This document shows, piece by piece, positions 12,355 through 23,955 of a DNA stretch of 64,000 nucleotides. The stretch is taken from the NCBI GenBank assembly GCA_034509925.1, contig CM067528.1, positions 4,581,001-4,645,000 of the forward strand, given 5' to 3'. Origin of the DNA: Hirudinaria manillensis (lineage: Eukaryota; Annelida; Clitellata; Hirudinida; Hirudinidae). Under the pieces are notes generated by a model, which did no database searches, was not told where the DNA came from, and was given only the letters and a program-made list of their open reading frames with translations. Position 1 is the first letter of the stretch, and the number at the start of each line of letters is the position of its first letter. The position numbers and the translations under genes were made by a program.

Positions 12355-15300
12355 ATTTTTATCATCCATTATTCTTCGCATTCCTCCTCGTGTTACCATC
12401 CGATTGTAACAAGAAGCCAGGTAATTTGTTTGTAGAAACGCAATTTCATTATGTCAATTGCGACCGTATTTTTGGAATAAACATCATTAAGCCGAACAAT
12501 ACCTGTTAATGAACGGTTATATTTCCTAGGCGCTTGGGATATTAAGGGATATTATCCCATAGATTTAAATTCTAGTCTTTGAAGGCATTAGCGACTTGTG
12601 TAGTGCGTTTATTCCTTGTAATTAATGTACAATTTATGAACGTCCATGCTGCCCAATCACGGATAGCCACTTGGCCTCCCGTTCTGACGCATTCACCTGA
12701 AGCTGAGATAGCCTTCAGGTCCGATGAGGAAATCAGAATAAAATGCGTTGCTTCAGGAGAACCAACACCTTCGTTAGTTCATCGTGGAGTTCAGGAATCG
12801 ATCCCTGTCTTCGTAGTCGTTTAATGTTTCAACATTTGTTTATTTTCGTTTTAGCTTGTTTCGTTCACTCGTTGTGTTGCTGAATTCTTTGCATTTCTTC
12901 ATTTTAAGAAGTCTGGCTCGCTCCAAAAATCGTCGAACAGTCCAGTCGAGAACTTATTTTCAAAACAGGGGAAAGTGTTGAGCTCCGTTGTCGGGCCTCC
13001 CCTCGAGCAGTGTAAGGACTCGTCCTGAGACAATGCACCGCCTTCATTTTCAATACGCTTCCTTACGCTTGACTGTATCTTCTCACTACCTCTGTCCCTC
13101 TGTTTAAATTTCAAGTGTTTAAATTAATGCCGGGCTTGAAGCTTGCTCATCTCTCGATTGCCTTCCGTGGTTTCTTGGACGTTCTGCTGGTATGAAGCAC
13201 TTTGTTTTTCATCATCTTCGTGACGTTCCACAAATTCTTTGCAATAGTTAGATTGTTCCTTTTCAAAACAGTCATTATTTTACAATAACACCGGAGTGAT
13301 TATGAATGTCAAACTGGCATGCAATTAGCGATAGGATGTTACGATGTTTGTGTTTGTGTGTGTCTGATCGATTCCAGAAGGTAGATAATACTTTATCTAG
13401 TTGATTCCAGCCTTCACGCATGTGCTCTTTGAGCTTCCAATTTTTATTTGTTATGCTTTGCATGTTCGTTGTGCTATCAAAATTTTTTTATTTAAAATAT
13501 TTCAGTTGTACACAGCTTTCATAGTGTAATATTATACATTTAAGCAAATATTATGATATTTATGTATCACACATGTTTCTAGATATCTATGGAAAAAAGA
13601 TGGATCTTTTCTTGAAATCAATGGACTGGATATCAAACAAATGCCTGGAGAAGGCACGTTGGTTATCCAGAATCCACAGCTTCACCACGGTGGCGTGTAT
13701 CAATGCTTTGCGTCAAACAAATTCGGAACGGCTCTCAGCATTAAAACTGTTCTCAGAAAAGCAGGTAGCACTTAAAATCCATATTGAGCCAGCCGTTAGG
13801 AGTTTATTTATTTCTCAAGTAAATCGAAATTCAAAGGAAACCACAATAATGGCTATAATATTCATACTTCACCTGATGAACATTAGTTGTTTTTTCTAGA
13901 CATTTTAAACATTTAAAACAATTACTCTTAAACTAAAAACTTCAATTTTTTCAAGAATTGGAGTCTTTCCCGACGCTGCATAGAGGTCCAGAAATTCACA
14001 GACCTCAAGTCGGAAAGCCGTTGGTGCTGAGATGTAGTCCGCCGAGGAGTTACCCTGCTGCCACAGTTTACTGGGGAGAGAACAAGAATCAATCAAAACT
14101 CATGCCCATCATAAACGATGCGAGAGTCTCGTTAGATTTCAAAGGCGAGCTAAATTACCATTAATTACCGGGCTTTTACACCAATTGCAGGTTGAAACTA
14201 CATCCGTCTGCTCTTTTGACGAAAGCAAGATGGAGTCGTACGTCGGCCTATTGGCGACATTATTATTTGTAACAGATGCCCCTGATTTCTACAATTTAAT
14301 TTAATATATTTACATCGATTAAAGTCAATTCATAATATGGATTATTAGAAACATACTAGGCTATTTTTTTTTTATTTATCATTTGTTTACATCTGTTTAC
14401 ATCTTCTCGTCGGAAACCTGGTTTTGAGTTTCTTTGAACGATTTTGACGATTGTTTTCATGCTAGTGACAGTCTTTTCCAACTTTGTCGTGCAACGTGTG
14501 TGATGAAAGAAATTTGTGCATTCTGTTCAGCCTAGCAATCATCCATCTCAATTTTCTCTATGATTAATGAGGGTTAAGTGTTGCGGAATTTTTCATAATT
14601 AGTACTAAGCGGTTCATTTTGGTAGGAATTCGCGGTTATTTTAAAACTTTTTTTTAAGGGGATTGTGTTCATTCAAAGGCATCATTGTTCCCTTTGATGT
14701 TTCTATCCTTTCATATACAACTTCGGGCGTGACGCGCTCGCACATTCCCAAGCAAATACGTCGAATACAAGCTCAAAAATATTCCTCGTCGTAATCCCAA
14801 ATAGCGAATTTATTTTTGCCTTTTCTATAAAAATTCTCGTTGAGCTGGTCGAAGTAAGAGTTGTTTGTGGGCTTTGCTGTACAGGAGAGTTTCTCATTCT
14901 GTAAACAATCTTATTTCCGGACGGGCGGCTTATTGATTTGCTGAATTATTTTAATCGCCGACAACTTTTGCTGTCGAATTATTTTTTTATTATTCAACTT
15001 TCCAGTTCATTTTACAGGCAATTTGTACTTCGCAAATGTGGAATTAGAAGATGCCAGAGGAGGTGTTCTGTACGTGTGTGTGGCTCACAACATGGCCTTG
15101 AGGATCATGGTCCAGGGTGATGATCAGAAAGTAATTCCCGATCCCGTCTTAGGTGAGTTTCCTTTGAATACAAACCGAAGCCCAATGGTTGCACGAGTGG
15201 TACGCTCGAGTAGTAAGTTGAGTACACGTTGAGTGCACTTGCGTAGGTAGACAGGCCTCTAGCTTCGTTACCTATTTCGATATTCGTCGAAATGCTTGAC

Positions 15301-18300
15301 TTGCGCGAGTGAGGTCGATGCAATTATTCACCGACTTGCTGCACTGCCGTAAATGTCAAACATCGCCTTTTATGAAAGCATTTAACAGACCATCTGTTGT
15401 GGAATGACATGGAGATGATCAAGCTGTCGCGCTGTTGCGTGTTGTTATTTAACAACCCAAGAAGGTGTTTACAGCCTCTTGTTCAGGTCTCCTAAGAAAC
15501 GCTTTATCTGTGGTTGTGCTAGTCTTCGTTGTTCAAGTTCATTTATTGTGTCAATCTAACGCTGAACGAAGTTGACGTTGATCTTTGAATGAAGAATTAT
15601 GATTTTATTTTTGATACTCTGCCTGCAACACGCGATGATTTATGAGAATTTAACATTTGAAATTATTGTCCATTTGTAACTCCACCCATCCTGTACATCT
15701 ACTATCTAATACGAATACGAATCATGGTTATGCTTCATTAACTTCAATACATTTAATTACGGACTTTTTGCAGCGTGATTCCCCTAGGATTTTTTATATA
15801 CATACTAATATATTTATATACATTTAAGGACATCCACCTCAATCTTCAGTTGATAAGTCATCTCAAACAAATTACCATTATAGGCATGACTCACCAATTG
15901 CTAAACATTTGGTGAAATAATAACTGTTGGAGATATTTCTGTCAGTTTCTGTTCTGCTGAATATAATAAGGATTTGTTGAATCTTTTCCAGGCATCCTTC
16001 AGGTGGAGCCTCCGCGATTGATGTGGTCTTCGCCGACCAACGACGTCGCCGTCAGGGGAACGACGAAGAGGATGAAGTGCATCTTCTCTGGATTGTCAGT
16101 CATTTCAGTGCTACATTTTATTTTATATTTTCCTGCTCAACTTTGTGTTCGTCCAAAGCCCGACTCCTGTCGTCACTTGGGCGAGGCTGGATGCCCCGAT
16201 GCCTCCGAACGTTGCCTTCGACAGTTTTGGTCAAGAGTTGCAGATTATCAACGTGTCGTACTCGGACGGGGGGAGGTATCAGTGTCGAGCATCGAATGTC
16301 GAAAAGTCTCGACCGGTCACGGAGAACTTCTTGTTGGTTGTCGAATGTCTGTTTATTAATATTTTTTTTTTTAAATTATTATTCAAAGTTGTCATTAAAG
16401 TGACATTTGATCCTTTCGCTGGCAGCTCCTCCCTTTTGGAGGAACAACAAAGCACCTGAGGATGTCAACACGTCCGAAGAAGAAGGCGCCGAGTTCCACT
16501 GCAGGTCCGACGGGCTCCCGAAGCCATCGATAGAGTGGTTCATCAATGGGGTGCCTTTTGATGGTGAGATGATGATGATGATGATGATGATGACGATGAT
16601 GATGACAATGACGATGATATAATTATTGAAAGCTATTATCATTACTAAATGTTCCACAAAGAGGATCTATGATTAATCAACCAATATTAGTCAACTCTGA
16701 TTAAGCTTTTATGCCCTCCTATTAACTTGTCTTATTTTGCAACTTCATGTTTAATTTTAAAAGGCCTTGCTGGCTTGCAAGAGTTTGCTTTGAAGACGAT
16801 TTAAAATAAAAACATTTTTCTCGGTTAATTTGGCAGACGCCTTTTGCCTAATTTTGTCTACGAATAATTTTAAACATTTTTTATCCTCAAGGCCATTGAT
16901 AATTTTTCCTTTGAATTTTTACATTATGTAATTACATTATAATTGTGGGAGTATGGATAATTGTTAAGAAATAATTAAGCAATGCATGTCATAATCGTTT
17001 GAAATTTTTCTGATTTCTTCAGAGCTACCATCTGACCCTAGAAGGCGACACGTGGGTTATACCCTCACTTACCAGAACGTGTCCAAATCGGACGCTCAAG
17101 TCATTCAATGCAACGTCAGCAACCCTCACGGATACATTTTTGCAAATGCCTTTCTTAAAATCGTTGGTAAGCGTCTTTAAAATCTTGGCCATTCATCCAT
17201 GCTTGATTGATGATTGTCTAAAGGATAATATCAAATAAAATCAAATAAAACAACAAAGAGTATTAGAAGTCCATTTCAATCAGACATAAAATTCAAGGCC
17301 AAATTATTACTCAGCCGAACCTCCTTCCTTCTTGGTTCCCCCTGCAAAGATAACGAAGGTGGCTCAAGGCAACGACGCCCTGATAGAATGCAAATCCTAT
17401 GGAGCTCCAAAACCCGAGACTATTTGGCAGGTCGGACCGGAATTTCACGACGTCATGGACCTCGACGAAGACGACAGATTCGACATCCTCGAGAATGGAG
17501 ATCTCTCGATAAAGGTACGTTCGCTTTATTTACTTTATTTAATTTCCTTTATCTGTTTGCTTTTATTTTCAATTAAAGAAATTATTGCTTTGTTGAAGGC
17601 AGTGGAAAAGAAAGATTCTGGAACTTATAATTGCTACTTGGTCAACAAGTTCGGAACAAATGCATCGAGTGGAGAACTCATTGTGACAGGTTTTTGCATT
17701 CTGGACCTGGAGAAATCTCCTTTTTCATATTTTACATTTATGATGATTTAATACAATAATCTACCAAAATATTATTTAATTTGACTTTTTTTTTGTTGTA
17801 TGATTTAAAGTTTTTTTCTTGTTTATTCTCTTCAGAAAGAACCATCATGTCGAAGAGACTTGAAAACCAAACTGCAAGGGCAGGCACCGATATAACTCTC
17901 GAATGCGATGCAATCACCGATCCCGGAGAATCGGAACGCATGACAATAACGTGGAAGCAAGATGGACATTCTATAACATTGGCCTCTAATCCAAGATACC
18001 TCCTCCAGAATGACAACAGGATTCTGTTGATTAAAAACTCCACTGCCTCTGATTCAGGAAAGTTCAAATGTTTGGCTTCCAACGGCATCGACGGAGATGA
18101 AACCGACGCCACCCTGCTCGTCAAAGGTGCAAGAATTAATAATTAATAAATTATAGTAATAGTCAATAATTACTAATATTAATTAAATTTAATATTAATT
18201 AATAAATTTTAATAATAGTTAATAAACTTTAATAATCACTGAGCATTGATGTATCATTTATTCACTGATTGTTTTTTCAAATGTTTACAATTTCGACTTA

Positions 18301-21300
18301 AAAAGATGTTCCGGAAGCTCCTTTCGACCTGAAGGTGTCGAAGTGCGAGACTGGAAACGCGGTCGTGAGGTGGACTTCGGGAGCGGACAACAACGATCCG
18401 ATTACAAACTTTGTTGTTTATTACAACACCTCAGTGGACGTACCTGGTCGGTTTACGTTACACGATAATAATAATAATAATAATTAATAATTACAATAAT
18501 AATAGTTCATTTGTATGGATGGTGCCATAGGTAGAGCATCAGAGACGCCTAAATTAGTGCTGGCTCTTATTATTTACAGTTTATTTAAATATTTAATTTG
18601 GAAATATTTAATGCAGGGACATACCACGAGGCTTGTCATTCAAAGGCCCATTTGGAGAGATGCATCGTGAATCTGAGACCCTGGTCCAATTTCACTTTCC
18701 ATGTCGTTTCCAAAAATTCCGTGGGTTTCAGCGAACGAAGCGACTTTTCCACGCACCAATGCACCACGAAGCCGACGACTCCTGCCAGACATCCGAACAA
18801 AGTCTGCACGGTCTCCAGGAATCTGAATTCTTTGGTGGTCGTCTGGGAAGTAAGGATGCCTTTTTCGCTCGTGCTTCTTTCTTTCTTCACCTTTTCGCTC
18901 GTTCGTTTCTTTATCGCTCGATTAAAAACGAAACTCGTCCGAACAGCCGATGCTGAGGACCGAGCACAACGGGGAAGGGTTCTACTACCTGGTGTCCTAC
19001 AGGCGTCGAGATGCCGACTACGACAACCTGGAGGACGGAAGGACTTCCTTCTCGAAAGAGAAAGTTGCAGACTGGAGGCAGAGCGAGTTGGTGATCGAAG
19101 GACAACCGACTTACAAAGAATACGTCGTTTACGTCGAAGCGGTCAACGACGTCGGTCCTGCGCCGGGTCCTCCGAACAAAATCGTCGGGTTCTCGAGCGA
19201 AGATTGTGAGCGATTCCTGAACCACTTTTTGGCCATTATTTTCATAATTACAAAAAAAATAAAGTTTTTTTTTTATTTAATCAAATCAACGAGTCATCCA
19301 TTTCGAACGATGAGGTGTGGGTCGCTTTTATATTTTGCCAGCTCCTACCGAGGCTCCGACCGAATTCAAGATCCTCGAAGAAACTTTGAACAGCACGAGC
19401 GTCGTTTTCATGTGGAAAGGAGTCGACACGAGCCCCGAAAAAATCAGAGGCTACTTTACAGGCTACGAGGTGCATTGAACTTTTGCAGCATAAAATTGCT
19501 TCACAGGAAAACATTAATTTGCAACAAGTTCTTGAAACGATAACAACAACAAGTTCTTAATTGTCATTCAAAGGTGAGGTTCTGGAAATCGTCCGATCCT
19601 ACGACGATCCGTACGGAGAAGCTTCTCCTGCACGAGTGGATGCCTTGCCACGAAGTCGGGGAGAGGAAGAGGGAGACGAGGATGCTGAGACGACAGCCCG
19701 AAGAGTTGCATGAAATCATAACCAATGCCTTGTGGCCGTACTCCTCCATTACTGCAGGAGTCGTGGTACTTAACGGTGCTAAGTCTTCCAATATGAGTCG
19801 CGTGGTTCACTTTGAGACTCCAGAAGGAGGTAGTTGGACTCCTAATATGTTGCTATGTGTTTGTTCGAAATAATATTTTGGAGTTTATTTATTTTTTATT
19901 TAGTTCCCAGCAGGGTTCCTATGTTCTGGGTGTCAGAAAGAGGCTCTCATCACTTGAGAGTCTCTTGGGAGCCTCCTTATGAAATCAACGGACTTCTCCA
20001 GGGCTACTTGATTGAGTATTGGGAAAAAGGTTTGATTACCGTTTGACAATAATCGGCAGATCAAAGACTACAATGTCCACGATGGTTCTTTGCAGATTCA
20101 GTAGATTCATTCAAGACCATTGTAAGCGACCCTCTTCAGAGATACAAGAAGCTGCACGGACTGAAGAGCAGCACGGAGTATTTCGTCTCCATTCTGGCGA
20201 TTACCGGCGCCGGAGAAGGCAAAGAACCGAATGTCATAGGCAGCTTCACCGTCTCGGAGCAGAGTGAATTTAAATTTGGCAATTATTAATTATTAATTAG
20301 TATACATTAATTATTAGTTAGAATACATTGATTATTAATTATTAAACATTAAATATCTGACGACCATTTTTACAGCTCCCGACCGGCCCGTGATTGGCCC
20401 CGTAGAAATTGGCTACGACTTTGTAAACATTTCCTGGTCCTCTGGAAAGAATCCACGGAATCCAGGCAGGTCGTACGTGGTGGAATATCAAAAGGAAGGT
20501 GAATGCTTTAAATTCTCAAATTACGCAATTTACGCATAGAAATTACACGAGAGAACGAGTTTAAACTATTTTTCTGAAATTTTAGGAGAAACAGTTTGGT
20601 CAGAGACTCCCATTGAGGAGGAGCACAATTGGTTCAACGTATCTGATTTGGAACACGACGCTCGATATTCATTCAGAGTCGTTGCATTCGGGATGAACGG
20701 AGATTCGATGAAGTCCGAGCAGGAGTCCTACGTCGTCGGGTCCCAGACGGACCCTCGAAGCCAAGGTCGGCGAATGTTTATTTAGTGGATTATTTAGCAT
20801 ATTCATATACGTGTGTGTGGGATGAATTATTAATTCGTATGCTCTTTTTTATGAAATGGCTCAGACTCCGTGCACAGAGGTCTGGCTGTGCATTATTGGT
20901 TGATTCCCCTCATAGCCATCTTGTTGCTTCTACTTCTCCTGTTACTTCTCCTTGTGATGTTTAGAAACAGAGGGGGCACTTATGCTGGTTAGTTTTAAGG
21001 AGAAACTATTTGTGAAAATGAGTAACTTGGCATTGTTTCAATGCTCACTGGTGCTGATACAATGATTTACTCATGTTCAGCAGTGAATAAGTATCGCTTC
21101 GACGTTTCAAATTAAAAATTTCAGTCCACGAGAAAGAAAAACTGAACGGAGTGAAGTTTGACGAAGAAGCAACCTTCGATGAATTCTTTAAATCGTTAGT
21201 CGGCCGTCTTTGATTTGTACGGAATTTGCTCGTTTAGAGGTGGTTTGGGCGAGAAAGGCGGAACGCTTTTTTATCGGACGTACGTTTTCCAGGGAGAATT

Positions 21301-21482
21301 CCACGTTCAAGAGCCGGCAAGGTTCCCTCGAAAGTTCTCGCAAGTCGACGGACGAGGAGGAGGGCACGGACAGCCTGGGGGCCTACGAGGACGTCGACCC
21401 CATGAAGTTCAACGAGGACGGGTCGTTCGCGGACCGAGGCGCACCGAACGGCAGACCCGACCGCGACTATCAGAAGTTATAA
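12351..21482 (+). CDS. Nrg: Neuroglian / L1CAM-family cell adhesion molecule
   Basis: Exons: 12351-12420, 12667-12772 (or alternative 12912-13011), 13583-13764, 13956-14144, 15018-15152, 15992-16094, 16159-16346, 16426-16563, 17023-17166, 17315-17514, 17599-17689, 17836-18126, 18306-18446, 18617-18849, 18947-19205, 19342-19470, 19574-19829, 19904-20029, 20096-20263, 20376-20498, 20586-20765, 20865-20987, 21125-21194, 21293-21482; about 1277 residues. Order: signal peptide, six Ig domains (each with the Cys/Trp/D-x-G-x-Y-x-C pattern), about five fibronectin III domains, a Leu-rich membrane helix (exon 20865-20987) and a ~110-residue tail. The stop-transfer R-N-R-G-G and V-H-E-K-E-K-L-N-G match insect neuroglian. 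It is a homophilic axonal and septate-junction adhesion protein linked to ankyrin, but the ankyrin motif F-I-G-Q-Y reads F-A-D-R-G here. Intron 4 has a GC donor. An A7 run at 19438-19444 is one base too long for the frame. Confidence 0.96.
12667..12772 (+). other. Neuroglian alternative exon 2a (first half of Ig1)
   Basis: 106 bp, entered in phase 1 and left in phase 2 (donor GTTAGT). It encodes A-T-W-P-P-V-L-T-H-S-P and on through I-R-I-K-C-V-A-S-G-E-P-T-P-S, including the first Ig1 cysteine. It joins exon 13583 to give ...S-Y-L-W-K-K-D-G with the usual Cys-to-Trp spacing of 12 residues. It is interchangeable in phase with the exon at 12912. Confidence 0.8.
12912..13011 (+). other. Neuroglian alternative exon 2b (first half of Ig1)
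   Basis: 100 bp (103 if the AAGAAG acceptor is used at 12909), same entry phase 1 and exit phase 2 (donor GTAAGG). It encodes V-W-L-A-P-K-I-V-E-Q-S-S-R-E-L-I-F-K then G-E-S-V-E-L-R-C-R-A-S-P-R-A, closely like the insect neuroglian Ig1 start, and joins exon 13583 as ...A-V-Y-L-W-K-K-D-G. Splicing 2a to 2b would break the frame, so the two must be mutually exclusive. Cys-to-Trp spacing is two residues shorter than in 2a. Confidence 0.75.
16563..16620 (+). repeat. ATG/ATGACG trinucleotide microsatellite
   Basis: A run of GATGATGATG units with a few ACG and ACA variants directly follows the donor of the neuroglian exon ending at 16563, inside the intron. Confidence 0.85.
18466..18502 (+). repeat. 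AAT-rich microsatellite
   Basis: Repeated ATA/AAT units in a neuroglian intron, next to a wider ATTA-rich tract at about 18137-18240 in the preceding intron. Confidence 0.8.
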
Positions 21483-22100
21483 TCGAGAAAGAACGGCCAT
21501 CTTTGATCTTCAACGGAAACGAAACTACACGCGTTCGTCTGCTTCAAACGTTGCCAGTTCCTTTTATTTTGAGTTCTGTTTTTGCGTCGTTCCAAGCCTT
21601 TCTGTTGCTCGGATCTTCGTCACCCTCCCCCTCAGTTTTTTTTTTAAATCTACGTTGATGTCAAAACCAGAGTGCTGCTCATCCTGCACATAAATTATGC
21701 TAGTGTATGCGTTTTTATCGATCGGACGACGCGTGCATTTTGATCTTCAGCGTTTAATTATGCATAGACATGATTAATTATTCATGGCCATGATTAATTA
21801 TGCTCCCTGATTTGTGCATATTGTTTTTCTAAGCCAGTTCTTCTTACGACACAGCCCTGCTTATTTGGCATGCAGTGACCTTGTTTTTGTTGGTCAACAT
21901 ATATTCCTGTTGAACTTGTTTCTATTGGAAGTGTTTGTTGTTAATCCATGTGTTTGTTAAACCATGCAATGGAAATGCACCTCGAGACTTTATTGTGCAC
22001 ATTTTGTTTCTGATGACTAAACAAATATACTAGTCGACGCTGCTCACCGGAGGGAAGGTCTTTATTACCATCATTTATGTTCTATAATAAATAAAGAAGG
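21483..22100 (+). other. Neuroglian 3' UTR
   Basis: AT-rich sequence after the neuroglian stop with overlapping AATAAA signals at 22086-22091 and 22090-22095, the best candidate cleavage signals for the transcript. Confidence 0.55.
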
Positions 22101-23955
22101 CGGAGTTGCGAGGTATCTCGGTATCGGGCGGTTCACGTTATTTATTTCGATCTATCTCATCGAGCGGTCTTCCTAGGCAAGTCATTCCATGTTTAGTGAT
22201 TTCTAAATTATTGAACTGCTTCTTCTTCTTCTTTGTATGCACATTGTCTCTTTCTTCCATCTCATGGACATCCATCACTCAATTTCACCAACCACCAGTC
22301 AGTGACTTGGTTAAGTTAACTACCTTATTTGGCATTCGATGTTGCCAGTCTGTTTGATCGTTAAAACCGATTTGGATGCTCATCAAGCTGCAGACTTGTA
22401 ACTGTTGTTCATATGTGTGTGTGTGGTTTTTTTTTATGTGGCTTTCAAATGAGAATAGGACGCTTCGTTGTAAGTATATTTTGGCCCACCTTCGTGACGA
22501 ATCAAATCGACATTTTATGGATCAATGGCGCAGGTTGTTGATGTGTTCGTCTGACCAACGATAACAACAACAATAACTGGTTGACGACAAATAATAAACG
22601 ATGAATTCAGAAGCGCCAGGTCTTTTTTTTTTTGTGAATATGTGAGCAGTCGAGGTTGTGCAAGACGATGCGGAATTTACAAGACGTATGTCCAAGCTGG
22701 CACTCCGTACCAGTGCTGGTTCTAACAGGTGAGTCGTAAGAACGAATCATAAAAATAAGAAAAGCTTTTAATTATCTGTTCCTGGTTGCGAAATGGTTGC
22801 AGTAGTGGTTTGCTTTTTAAGTAAATGAAAACTCTTGGTTTTTAAAAAATATTCTCAAGTTGTTCATTGCATCTTTGAAAGGTGCCTCAAAAGAATTCTT
22901 TCGATGTTCTACGTACCGCATGAGATGCGCAAGGTGTATAATATTCAGAGTGGACAAAGTAATTACAGTTAGTAATTTGAAATAAATCTCAATTAATCGC
23001 TAGAATTAACTGCTGTTTAGTTAGGAAGTGGTGAAAGAGATGTGCGTTTAGCATCGCAAGTATGATAACTCCAGCAATTGGCAATTTGACATCTGAATGA
23101 TGGAATGATCGTGTATTTAAATGACGGCATTTCTGTCTCATTTGCCATTTATTAAATGGTTAAACATTTTCCTTTTGCTCGAATTAGTCCTTTCGCAGCA
23201 CGAAAATTTTGAATCTTCGGAATAATTTTCGTTTGGAAATGTTCTTGTTATCTTTAAAATGGCTTCAATATTTTCGAAATTTCGTAAAATAAAATAATTA
23301 TTAGGATAATTTGAAAAAATAAACAACGACATCTGGGGACGATGTAGCGATGTAGTAAACGCTATACCAATGCATCTTCAAGCCACTTTCTGATCTTGAT
23401 TTTTTTTTTTGCAATTGTTTACTCAAATAATTTCTCATTGCACTTCTTCGTCGTGGCATTCTTTCATGACAAACGATGATCGAATATAATCGAAGCACTA
23501 AATTTAATAGCTGACTCAAAACTCATAACTGCTTCACTCATAAACTGAAGGATATAGACACTGCTCACTGCTCGGCTTGGATCACCACATAAATCTTTCG
23601 TGTGAGATGTGAAAACGTCATTCGACAAAGGCGTTGATATTTTAAAGATTTCTTTAATCATAAATCAAAAAAAGGTTCGTTGGACTAACCTTGAAATGTA
23701 CTTTCGAACCTGGAGTCTCGCAAAGTGAGAAACAATGAAATTTTGTTGCAAGTGCTTTGCATTTCAGCATCTTCCTGTCTTCAAGTGGGGTTCATCGCCT
23801 TTTCACGTCTCGCGGTCGAAAACTGCAGACGATTTTGAGATCCTTTTTTAGATTTAAAAACAAAAAAATTAACAAAGAAATTAAAAACTAACAATCGTTT
23901 TTTGGAAATCTTTTAAGTGTTTTAAGACTGAAATAAAGATTCTAAAATAGACGAA
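22101..23955. other. Intergenic stretch
   Basis: No gene recognised on either strand. Short frames here lack family features and coding-like composition. The right end is presumably the promoter of the lectin gene that starts at 23956. Confidence 0.5.

Noticed and set aside
14144..14164. Neuroglian exon ending at the in-frame stop at 14162
   Set aside because: Would truncate Ig2; the GC donor at 14145 joins in phase to the exon at 15018 and completes the domain.
16379..16657. Minus-strand frame with Ile/Val-rich stretch
   Set aside because: Translation of the ATG/CAT microsatellite beside a neuroglian exon.
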